Shown piece after piece: positions 15,126 through 20,547 of a DNA stretch of 23,815 bases. The notes beneath the pieces were generated by a model. The model saw only the letters and a program-made list of their open reading frames with translations. It was not told the DNA's origin and made no database searches. The translations under genes and the position numbers were made by a program. The stretch spans positions 1-23,815 of IMG/VR virus record IMGVR_UViG_3300007516_000152. The stretch is one strand, 5' to 3'. This DNA comes from a virus. How positions within the stretch are numbered: position 1 is the stretch's first letter; each line of letters begins with the position of its first letter.

Positions 15126-15413
15126 TTAGTTTATTATTTGCATTTTTGGGTAAGCCTTACATGTACGGAAAACCAATGTTACTCTTTTTAATAAATCCAA
15201 AGAAAGATCCTTTGATTCTACTAGTAAATTATCATACAAATATCCATCGAATAATCCGTATAGTTTGTTCTGCAAGGACATTGAAGTTTCATGCTGTACT
15301 TCATTATTGAATTCTACTGCATTAATGATTGACAATATCTCAGATCGAGTATCTTCTGTCATATTGTCATGTCTATTGAATATAGAGTACTTTATGGTGT
15401 TTAAGTTTTTCAT
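15126..15413 (-). CDS. Unknown early-type protein, first gene after promoter B
   Basis: A 95-residue helical protein (MKNLNTIKYSIFNRHDNMTE, SEILSIINAVEFNNEV, YLYDNLLVESKDLSLDLLKR) with a mildly basic end. I see no membrane or DNA-binding motif. It lies directly after the strong promoter-like module, with a 26-base leader from the -7-like box. In many phages the first genes after such promoters act early against host functions, but nothing in this sequence shows what it does. Confidence 0.72.
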   Translation of the reverse strand: MKNLNTIKYSIFNRHDNMTEDTRSEILSIINAVEFNNEVQHETSMSLQNKLYGLFDGYLYDNLLVESKDLSLDLLKRVTLVFRTCKAYPKMQIIN

Positions 15414-15435
15414 AATACTTTTGTTTTTATTTGTT

Positions 15436-15501
15436 ATAAGTAAATATAATCAATTTATATAGAAACCGAAACAAAAAAATGTTAAAAAATGTTAAAGTTA
15501 T
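15436..15501 (-). promoter_or_regulatory. Phage promoter copy B
   Basis: On the minus strand there are two TTAAC boxes 10 bases apart (15481-15485 and 15491-15495), a 32-base spacer containing ATAAATTGAT, then TATATTTAC (15440-15448), close to the Bacteroidota -7 consensus TAnnTTTG. A TTTG at 15472-15475 lies 23 bases upstream of that box and could serve as a -33 element, but it is not conserved in the other two copies. The first gene starts 26 bases downstream. The TTAAC boxes would lie near -46 to -60, one helical turn apart, so they look like activator or UP-element sites. Confidence 0.7.
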
Positions 15502-15543
15502 TAACGATCAAGGTATCTTATGATTTGTTGTGTGTAAATATAA

Positions 15544-15573
15544 ACAAAAACCTCAGACTAAAAAATCTGAGGT
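15544..15573 (-). terminator. Intrinsic terminator after the RNase HII gene
   Basis: ACCTCAGA and TCTGAGGT (15566-15573 and 15550-15557 on the minus strand) form an 8-bp stem with an 8-base loop, followed by TTTTTGTTT. It lies 69 bases past the RNase HII stop and upstream of promoter copy B, so it closes the long operon that begins near 19233. A weaker 7-bp hairpin (15607-15634) lies between it and the stop codon. Confidence 0.85.
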
Positions 15574-15642
15574 GTTAATTATATGTTAAAAGTTTACTTA
15601 TAAAATATATATGAAAGTAACGGGTTCCATATATTATATTTT

Positions 15643-16275
15643 TCAAAACAACGAAATGGTCTCATTAAGAAGATGCGAAATAAAACTAGGCCTATGGTGA
15701 TTGCATGGTCCTATTGCTTTAATAGCTTCAATATGCTGCTTTGTGCCATATCCTTTATTACTATTCCAACCATATCCTGGGTTTTCGACGTCTAGTTGTT
15801 TCATCATAGAATCTCGTTCAGTCTTGGCCAAAATACTCGCTGCCGCGATTGAGATATACTTATTATCACCTCCAATTATGGTTTCAAATGGCATGCCGTC
15901 AAACCCATGAAATTGATCTCCATCTACTAGGATAAAATCAAACTTTACTTTCTTCTGTACTTCTTCCAAACAACGTTGCATTCCCCTTAAGGTTGCTCTT
16001 AATATGTTTGTTGATTCAATTTCAGTAGGATGTATATGTTCTATATGGTATGCTATTGCATTTTCCTCTACTATCATTCGAGCTTCCTTGCGTTGCTGTT
16101 CGTTAAGTAATTTAGAATCTTTAATCAATGGATTTGAAAATCCGTATGGCATGATACATGCTGACACGGTAACTGGTCCACATAATGCACCTCTTCCTGC
16201 TTCGTCAATCCCAATCTCAATTATTGATGAATCGCCCGAATGCGAATGTTTAAGTAGTATTTGTCTAGTTTCCAT
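15643..16275 (-). CDS. rnhB: Ribonuclease HII
   Basis: A 210-residue RNase HII, which cuts RNA in RNA-DNA hybrids and at single ribonucleotides in DNA. The catalytic set is complete: Asp24 and Glu25 in IGIDEAGRGALCGPV, Asp118 in ILVDGD, and Asp155 in AASILAKTERD. The C-terminal GYGWNSNKGYGTKQHIEAI and HHRPSF motifs also match. Its length is that of normal bacterial enzymes, so it appears intact. T4 uses an unrelated RNase H to remove Okazaki primers; here a host-like RNase HII may do that. It is the last gene of the operon, 45 bases after PhoH. Its start codon lies in a 12-bp hairpin stem with TATAAATA overlapping the loop. Confidence 0.93.
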   Translation of the reverse strand: METRQILLKHSHSGDSSIIEIGIDEAGRGALCGPVTVSACIMPYGFSNPLIKDSKLLNEQQRKEARMIVEENAIAYHIEHIHPTEIESTNILRATLRGMQRCLEEVQKKVKFDFILVDGDQFHGFDGMPFETIIGGDNKYISIAAASILAKTERDSMMKQLDVENPGYGWNSNKGYGTKQHIEAIKAIGPCNHHRPSFISHLLNETISLF

Positions 16276-16305
16276 CTATATATTTATAAGTATTATATAG
16301 ATGGA
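16271..16305 (-). promoter_or_regulatory. Hairpin hiding the RNase HII start codon, with a TATAAATA box
   Basis: Arms 16271-16282 and 16294-16305 form a perfect 12-bp stem with an 11-base loop. The ATG (16273-16275) is in the downstream arm, so it would be paired in any message read through from phoH. The minus strand also has TATAAATA at 16281-16288. A transcript started there would lack the upstream arm and leave the ATG free, but with T4 spacing it would begin almost exactly at the ATG. Hairpin formation is seen in the sequence; the switch is inference. Confidence 0.55.
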
Positions 16306-16320
16306 TGTTAGATTGTTTCT

Positions 16321-17031
16321 TTATTTCTTATCGTTTTCAATTCTCCACTTATCATATTTTCCTACAACTTCTTGTAAAATTTTAGCTCTAACGATATCTT
16401 TGTTCTCGAATTTATGATGACCGATTCCATTAATTCCTTCCATTAGCTTTATAAAACCTGGAAGTCCTGTGCTTGCCTTTGGAATATCATATTGACTAAT
16501 ATCACCAGTAACAAGGACCTTTGAGCTCCTACCCATTCTTGTCGTAAATAACATAAGTTGAGAAAACGTTGCATTTTGAGCTTCATCCAGGATCATAAAA
16601 CAATCGTCGAAAGTATCTCCTCGCATAAATGCAAGTGGTTTAAATTCAATTAATCCGTATTGTATAAGACTTTCAGTTAATTCATTTCCTACAATTTTCT
16701 TGAAGTTAGAGATATACGACTGCATATACGGGTCTATTTTATCTGCAATGTCTCCTGGTAAGAATCCTAGCTTTTCTCCAGATTCTTGAATTGGTTTACA
16801 TAGAATGATTTTCTTGACCTTCTTTTCTGCTAGCAATAACAAAGAAGTGTAGCATGCTGTAAATGTCTTTGACGTTCCAGCAGGACCTGAACAAAACGTG
16901 ATTTTATTTTTTAAAATATGTTGCACGTATTCTCGCTGACTGTCCTTTAAGTTAACATGCTTTATATGCTCTTCTTTTACTGACATTCTTGGTATGGTTT
17001 GTGCTTGTTCTGAACTGGTCTTCTTTATCAT
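16321..17031 (-). CDS. phoH: PhoH-family ATPase
   Basis: A 236-residue PhoH-like P-loop ATPase. Walker A is GPAGTSKT at 49-56, with Lys55 and Thr56 binding the nucleotide. Walker B is CFMILDEAQN at 144-153, with Asp149 and Glu150. Sensor-like VLVTGDISQYDIP and the AFMRGDTFDD stretch are also typical, as is the KIILCKPIQESGEKLGFLPG segment. The family often pairs with nucleic-acid or RNA work in bacteria, and many marine phages carry it, though its role there is not settled. The gene lies in an operon with bS21, a DnaJ-type protein and RNase HII. The core is complete, so it is probably active. Confidence 0.93.
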   Translation of the reverse strand: MIKKTSSEQAQTIPRMSVKEEHIKHVNLKDSQREYVQHILKNKITFCSGPAGTSKTFTACYTSLLLLAEKKVKKIILCKPIQESGEKLGFLPGDIADKIDPYMQSYISNFKKIVGNELTESLIQYGLIEFKPLAFMRGDTFDDCFMILDEAQNATFSQLMLFTTRMGRSSKVLVTGDISQYDIPKASTGLPGFIKLMEGINGIGHHKFENKDIVRAKILQEVVGKYDKWRIENDKK

Positions 17032-17045
17032 AAACTAGGATATAT

Positions 17046-17303
17046 TTAATCGCCTGTCATCATAACAAGCTGTTTAAGTTTTTTAAGCGATTCGCATTTC
17101 TCGTATTCCTCTAACTCTATAAAGTATTCTAATAGAACATCAATAAATCGGCTGCGTTGGCCAATTCCGTGAGGTATATCAATAGTATTTTTACCATCTT
17201 GATATACTATAAATCTATTTACGGTCTTTGTAAAGTTTCGGGTAATTATATAGTAGCTGGATCGCATAAGAGAATCTCTTTCATCTCCTGTTATCTCTTC
17301 CAT
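17046..17303 (-). CDS. EEYEKC small protein 1 (UVR-motif-like)
   Basis: An 85-residue protein. Its last 30 residues, LLEYFIELEEYEKCESLKKL, match two other small proteins of this operon (17590-17844 and 18920-19213) around EEYEKCxxLKK. The spacing of this helix pair resembles the UVR motif of UvrB/UvrC and ATP-dependent Clp proteins, a protein-protein contact module. The N-terminal part (SYYIITRNFTKTVNRFIVYQ) is beta-like and differs from the paralogues. A partner cannot be named. It starts 107 bases downstream of bS21, after an operator-like inverted repeat, and precedes phoH by 14 bases. Confidence 0.72.
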   Translation of the reverse strand: MEEITGDERDSLMRSSYYIITRNFTKTVNRFIVYQDGKNTIDIPHGIGQRSRFIDVLLEYFIELEEYEKCESLKKLKQLVMMTGD

Positions 17304-17323
17304 CTTTTTAATATTCTTTTTGT

Positions 17324-17343
17324 TATGATACTAAAGTATCATA
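17324..17343. promoter_or_regulatory. Operator-like inverted repeat in the leader of EEYEKC protein 1
   Basis: TATGATACT and AGTATCATA form 9-bp arms around a 2-base centre, 21-40 bases before the ATG at 17303. The compact symmetry is like a dimeric repressor site, and the flank (TATATACTATATA on the minus strand) could hold a promoter. In RNA the loop would be too tight for the full stem, so a DNA-binding site is likelier than a terminator. No U-tract follows. Confidence 0.5.
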
Positions 17344-17410
17344 TATAGTATATATTTAGATGACAACGTATTTAACAATACCTAGTTAAAAAGGGTACTA
17401 TACTACTATA

Positions 17411-17599
17411 TTATAGTTCTTTATCTTGCAGCGATTGTTTATATTTTGCCTTGCTCTTCAATGTTCTTCCATTAACTGAAGGTTTTATATATTCCTTTCT
17501 GTCCCGAAGTTCTTGAAGTTGCTTTGTGGCAAATGTTTTGCGCTTTAATGTTTTAAGCGCCTTTTCTATATTTTGATTGTCTACTTTAACTATGAGCAT
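17411..17599 (-). CDS. rpsU: Ribosomal protein bS21
   Basis: A 62-residue homologue of small-subunit protein bS21: MLIVKVDNQNIEKALKTLKR, then LQELRDRKEYIKPSVNGR, then a basic end. The YIKPS stretch followed by Arg/Lys and a short tail is the form found in Bacteroidota bS21, rather than the longer, Arg-rich tail of Escherichia coli. In Bacteroidota, bS21 lies near the 3' end of 16S rRNA with bS18 and bS6 and helps cover the anti-Shine-Dalgarno sequence. Phage-encoded bS21 is known from metagenomic phages. This copy overlaps the UVR-motif gene upstream by 10 bases. It would be expected to enter host 30S subunits during infection; whether it changes mRNA choice is inference. Confidence 0.9.
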   Translation of the reverse strand: MLIVKVDNQNIEKALKTLKRKTFATKQLQELRDRKEYIKPSVNGRTLKSKAKYKQSLQDKEL

Positions 17600-17844
17600 T
17601 TAAGTTTGTCTATTATTTTTTTAAGCATGAAGCATTTCTCGTATTCCTCTCTTTCTTTAAAGAAATTTAATACATTGTTAACACCATTTATTTTGTCTTC
17701 GACGGGAGCATCATGTTTAAGCGCTCCCATTTTATCTCTGACTATAGAATTATATATCAACTCCATCATATCCTCGCGAGAAGATTCAAGAAGTTTATTC
17801 ATAAATCCAATTTCATTGTTCTCGTACTCCTCTAATCCGTCCAT
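17590..17844 (-). CDS. EEYEKC small protein 2 (UVR-motif-like)
   Basis: An 84-residue protein with the paralogous C-terminus FKEREEYEKCFMLKKIIDKL. The N-terminal ~50 residues (MDGLEEYENNEIGFMNKLLE, then DMMELIYNSIVRDKMG) are helical, and an EEYENN there weakly echoes the EEYEKC motif. The fold probably is a bundle with the UVR-like helix pair last. It overlaps the bS21 start by 10 bases, and DnaJ lies 19 bases upstream, so it is probably translated together with these host-interaction genes. Confidence 0.72.
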   Translation of the reverse strand: MDGLEEYENNEIGFMNKLLESSREDMMELIYNSIVRDKMGALKHDAPVEDKINGVNNVLNFFKEREEYEKCFMLKKIIDKLKCS

Positions 17845-17863
17845 TACTGTATATATTGGCTAA

Positions 17864-18664
17864 TTATTCCTTTATATTTTTTAACAAAGATACCTGTTGT
17901 TCCGTTAAATTAATGGGGAGTGTTCTAAGTTTTACCATTAGATTCCCGAATTCGTTTTGATTATAGATAGGCATTCCTTTACCAGCAACTCTTAACATTT
18001 TAGCTTCATGGGATCCTTGAGGAACTTTGATTTTAACAGAGTGTACTTGAGTATGTACTTCAAAATCTCCACCTAATAAAAGGTCAATCCACTCCAATGA
18101 AAGGTCAACATATATGTCACTTCCATTCACTATTATAGAATCATCTGGTAAAACATTAATGGTTATTATTGCATCACCGACAGGCGCTGTTGAGTTGATA
18201 GGGTGTGGTGCTCCTTTTCCAGAGACTTTGAGCTTTGTTCCATTTGGAATTCCTCGAGGAATATTAATATTGAATCCACCTGTCCCAACGTCAATATATC
18301 TTAATGTTCCTTCATAACTTTCAAGAACGGTTATATTTATTGCTACCCTAATGTCGGATCCTGTTGCGCTCCCACCGAATGCATTATTAAACATATCTGC
18401 GTAGTTTCCGCTTGTATTTGAGAATATGTCATTCCATGATGAACCTTCAGAAGCATAAGATACTCTATTATATTGTGATTGATCGTATGCCTGTCTCTTT
18501 GTTGGGTTACCTATAACTGAGTATGCTTCATATATTTGTTTAAATTTGAAACCATCACCACCTGTTGTATCAGGATGATTTTCCTTTGCTAGTTTTCTAT
18601 ATGACTTTTTGATGTCGTCTGCTGACGCTTCTTTTGAAACGTTAAGAGTTTCATAGTGGTTCAT
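17864..18664 (-). CDS. DnaJ-family co-chaperone (type II, no zinc finger)
   Basis: A 266-residue J-domain protein. Residues 1-65 form the J domain, with NHYETLNVSKEASADDIKKS, the HPD motif at 30-32 that triggers Hsp70 ATPase, and YEAYSVIGNPTKRQAYDQ. A Ser/Gly-rich linker follows (about 66-100). Residues 105-260 are two substrate-binding beta domains (INIPRGIPNGTKLKVSGKGA and IKVPQGSHEAKMLRVAGKGM). The zinc-binding Cys repeats of classic DnaJ are missing, as in CbpA-type proteins. It would recruit host DnaK for folding or disassembly of complexes. T4 lambda-like use of DnaK in replication is one known precedent (phage lambda). I give no symbol because it is not a dnaJ orthologue. Confidence 0.92.
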   Translation of the reverse strand: MNHYETLNVSKEASADDIKKSYRKLAKENHPDTTGGDGFKFKQIYEAYSVIGNPTKRQAYDQSQYNRVSYASEGSSWNDIFSNTSGNYADMFNNAFGGSATGSDIRVAINITVLESYEGTLRYIDVGTGGFNINIPRGIPNGTKLKVSGKGAPHPINSTAPVGDAIITINVLPDDSIIVNGSDIYVDLSLEWIDLLLGGDFEVHTQVHSVKIKVPQGSHEAKMLRVAGKGMPIYNQNEFGNLMVKLRTLPINLTEQQVSLLKNIKE

Positions 18665-18670
18665 AACAGG

Positions 18671-18877
18671 TTATTTGGAAGTTTTAACTCTGATAGTTTG
18701 ATTTTTAGGAGCCTTTTCTCTTATAGGCAATACTCTCTGTTGATTAGCTTCAATTGTTTTTTTATCAGCTATCTGAGTTTTTTTATACATTGCAATTTCT
18801 CGTAGCTGACCATTCTCCATACATATTGCAATTCGCTCTAGGTTATCTGCTATCTTTTTTAATAGTTCTTCGTTCAT
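18671..18877 (-). CDS. Unknown small basic protein
   Basis: A 68-residue protein from the ATG at 18877: an amphipathic helix (MNEELLKKIADNLERIAICM), then a basic, likely disordered tail (KTQIADKKTIEANQQRVLPI and on, ending IRVKTSK). A longer frame to 18916 would need a TTG start, so I prefer the ATG. It lies 6 bases before the DnaJ gene. The helix-plus-basic-tail shape could bind RNA or a ribosomal or chaperone partner, but no family is recognised. Confidence 0.6.
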   Translation of the reverse strand: MNEELLKKIADNLERIAICMENGQLREIAMYKKTQIADKKTIEANQQRVLPIREKAPKNQTIRVKTSK

Positions 18878-18919
18878 ACTGTTGATTACTTTATTACTAT
18901 AATATATATTAGGCAAATT

Positions 18920-19213
18920 TTATAGTGTTTTGTCTAGTATCTTTTTTATAGAGGCGCACTTTTCATATTCCTCAATATCAAGGAATATATCAAGCATTTC
19001 ATTTAGTGTTTTTACTACTTGTTCTATTTTAATACCACTTTCTACCATTGCTTTAAAGTCAATTCCATTCTTAACTATACATTTAAAGTTCTCATTGGCT
19101 AGCTTAAGCTTTAGCTTATATAATATTTCCTGCATTCTTGGGTCTGTCATTATAGAGCCACCATCAAAATCATCATCAAAATCTCTGCTATAGTCGTCGT
19201 TAAAATCCTCCAT
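18920..19213 (-). CDS. EEYEKC small protein 3, operon leader (UVR-motif-like)
   Basis: A 97-residue protein. It begins with an Asp-rich segment (MEDFNDDYSRDFDDDFDGGS), then a helical middle (DPRMQEILYKLKLKLANENF, FKAMVESGIKIEQVVKTLNE) and the shared end FLDIEEYEKCASIKKILDKT. This is the closest of the three to the UVR pattern, in which a helix with paired acidic residues precedes A.(L/I)(K/R). It is the first gene after promoter copy C, with a 23-base leader from the -7-like box. The acidic N-terminus is absent in the paralogues. Adaptor or DNA-mimic roles are possible but unproven. Confidence 0.75.
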   Translation of the reverse strand: MEDFNDDYSRDFDDDFDGGSIMTDPRMQEILYKLKLKLANENFKCIVKNGIDFKAMVESGIKIEQVVKTLNEMLDIFLDIEEYEKCASIKKILDKTL

Positions 19214-19232
19214 TTGTTATGTTTTTTAATTA

Positions 19233-19298
19233 ATAAGTAAATATAATTAATTTATATTGAACCTTAAAATAAAATATGTTAATTTTTGTTAAATTTAC
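19233..19298 (-). promoter_or_regulatory. Phage promoter copy C
   Basis: This copy aligns without gaps to copies A and B. GTTAA boxes lie at 19278-19282 and 19288-19292 (TTAAC on the minus strand, 10 bases apart), and TATATTTAC is the complement of 19237-19245. The region ATAAATTAATTATATTTAC is almost the same as in B. It stands before an operon of about eight genes (UVR-like protein 3 to RNase HII) that ends at the 15544-15573 terminator. Confidence 0.7.
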
Positions 19299-19319
19299 TT
19301 ATTAATATATATCATAATA

Positions 19320-20048
19320 TCAAAATGGTAACAACATATTCATATTAGATATTTTTAACATCACATTCATTGTTGCTTCAACATCACCCTCACAATATTT
19401 TTTTATTTTTTTTAGATTTCCAGCATAGTACTCTGGTGTTGTGTCGCTGGCTTCCATAATTGTTTTTGGAGATGGTATCTTAAGCACATCACAAATCAAA
19501 TCAAGTGAAGCGCTATTCCAACCTGCAAACTTCCAAATATCGTAAGTGTCTATTAGACAATTTTCCCATGGTTTTTTCTTTTGCAAGTGTAGTTGATGTG
19601 GTATTGTAACCTCGTTTATGATTGACCTTTTGATTAGGTATGGGAAATCAAAGTTCTTTATGTTGTGACCTATGAATTGTATATTTGGACTAGCATTAAA
19701 AATAGATTGAACAGTTCCCATGAATTCTTTAAGTATCGCTGCCTCATCGTCTCCGTAGAATGATCGAATCTTAGAGTGAGCAAACCCTCCATCATTAAAT
19801 TTTATTTGACCAATAGAAATCACTATAATCTTACCAAACTCCGGAGAAAGTGCTGACATTCTATCATATAGTTCTCCATCATTAAGTTCTTGTAATTGGG
19901 ACTCTGTACTTCTGTGTTGTTCTGCCTTTTTTGACCAATATTTATCTACATTAGGTCTAATTAATTGGAATTCTTCAAAACTCTTAAATTCTGAAACAGT
20001 TTCAATGTCTATAAAAAGCATTGACTTTAACTCTTGTTGACTATACAT
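19320..20048 (-). CDS. DEDD 3'-5' exonuclease, DNA polymerase B exonuclease-like
   Basis: A 242-residue exonuclease of the predicted PolB-like 3'-5' exonuclease type (the family of PF10108, as I recall it). The DEDD residues are visible: Asp14 and Glu16 in MLFIDIET, Asp134 in FIGHNIKNFDFPYL, and Asp222 in KKYCEGDVEAT, with Tyr218 four residues before it (DEDDy type). Other typical segments are LSPEFGKIIVISIGQI and IDTYDIWKFAGWNSASLDLI. It removes nucleotides from 3' ends with two metal ions. It has no polymerase domain. It is the last gene of the oxygenase/glycosyltransferase group, its start overlapping the upstream gene by 8 bases. Proofreading or DNA repair are the likeliest roles. Confidence 0.87.
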   Translation of the reverse strand: MYSQQELKSMLFIDIETVSEFKSFEEFQLIRPNVDKYWSKKAEQHRSTESQLQELNDGELYDRMSALSPEFGKIIVISIGQIKFNDGGFAHSKIRSFYGDDEAAILKEFMGTVQSIFNASPNIQFIGHNIKNFDFPYLIKRSIINEVTIPHQLHLQKKKPWENCLIDTYDIWKFAGWNSASLDLICDVLKIPSPKTIMEASDTTPEYYAGNLKKIKKYCEGDVEATMNVMLKISNMNMLLPF

Positions 20049-20280
20049 CTTTCATATTTTTAGAAATCTTATAAATAGGTACAGGATAAGTTGATTTTGA
20101 ACCGTGTGGATCCACGTCAGAGTTCATCCAGAACCAAGCATATCCGTATGTCTTTTCTAGGTTATCATTTCTAGAAAGTATAGGGCCGAACATAAGGCTT
20201 CCAGCGAATCTAAAATAGTATCTTTCTCCTATTTTAGGTCTTGCCACATGAATGAGTTGCTCTTTTTTATCTTTTGCCAT
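20041..20280 (-). CDS. Unknown small protein
   Basis: A 79-residue, aromatic-rich protein (KIGERYYFRFAGSLMFGPIL, then YGYAWFWMNSDVD and YPVPIYKISKNMKD) that looks like a small beta-barrel. No family is recognised. Its stop overlaps the exonuclease ATG by 8 bases, so the two are probably translated together and could work together, but I see no motif that shows it. Confidence 0.7.
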   Translation of the reverse strand: MAKDKKEQLIHVARPKIGERYYFRFAGSLMFGPILSRNDNLEKTYGYAWFWMNSDVDPHGSKSTYPVPIYKISKNMKDV

Positions 20281-20310
20281 ATAGTATTATATAGAGATAT
20301 TGATAAAAGT

Positions 20311-20547
20311 TTACAAATCAGATAAATTAGTTAAAAAATCCGAGTGATCAGTTGACTGTCTAAGTTTTAAATATCTTTCAAATGATATAGACAATCCTAT
20401 CCATCCACCAGTAATAGACTCTGGTATTTCATCCGCATTAATAAAATAATGTGGAGATTCTTTAGTTCTATCTAATAAAAAGTCCATCATTGAATCAACC
20501 TCTCTATTGTGAACCCATATATTTACGAATGTATTATTCATTTTCAT
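20311..20547 (-). CDS. Unknown small protein
   Basis: A 78-residue protein (MKMNNTFVNIWVHNREVDSM, then FLLDRTKESPHYFIN, GGWIGLSISFERYLKLRQ). It has alternating strands and helices, no membrane segment and no recognised family. Two ATGs are possible, at 20547 and 20541, both inside the end of the glycosyltransferase gene (14 or 8 bases overlap). The overlap supports real coupled translation. Confidence 0.68.
   Translation of the reverse strand: MKMNNTFVNIWVHNREVDSMMDFLLDRTKESPHYFINADEIPESITGGWIGLSISFERYLKLRQSTDHSDFLTNLSDL

Noticed and set aside
15602-15640. Second terminator just after the RNase HII stop
   Set aside because: The stem is only 7 A/T-rich pairs around a 14-base loop, much weaker than the one at 15544-15573.
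18878-18916. Longer start (TTG) for the 18671 gene
   Set aside because: The ATG at 18877 begins a clean amphipathic helix; the extra residues show no domain. It cannot be ruled out.
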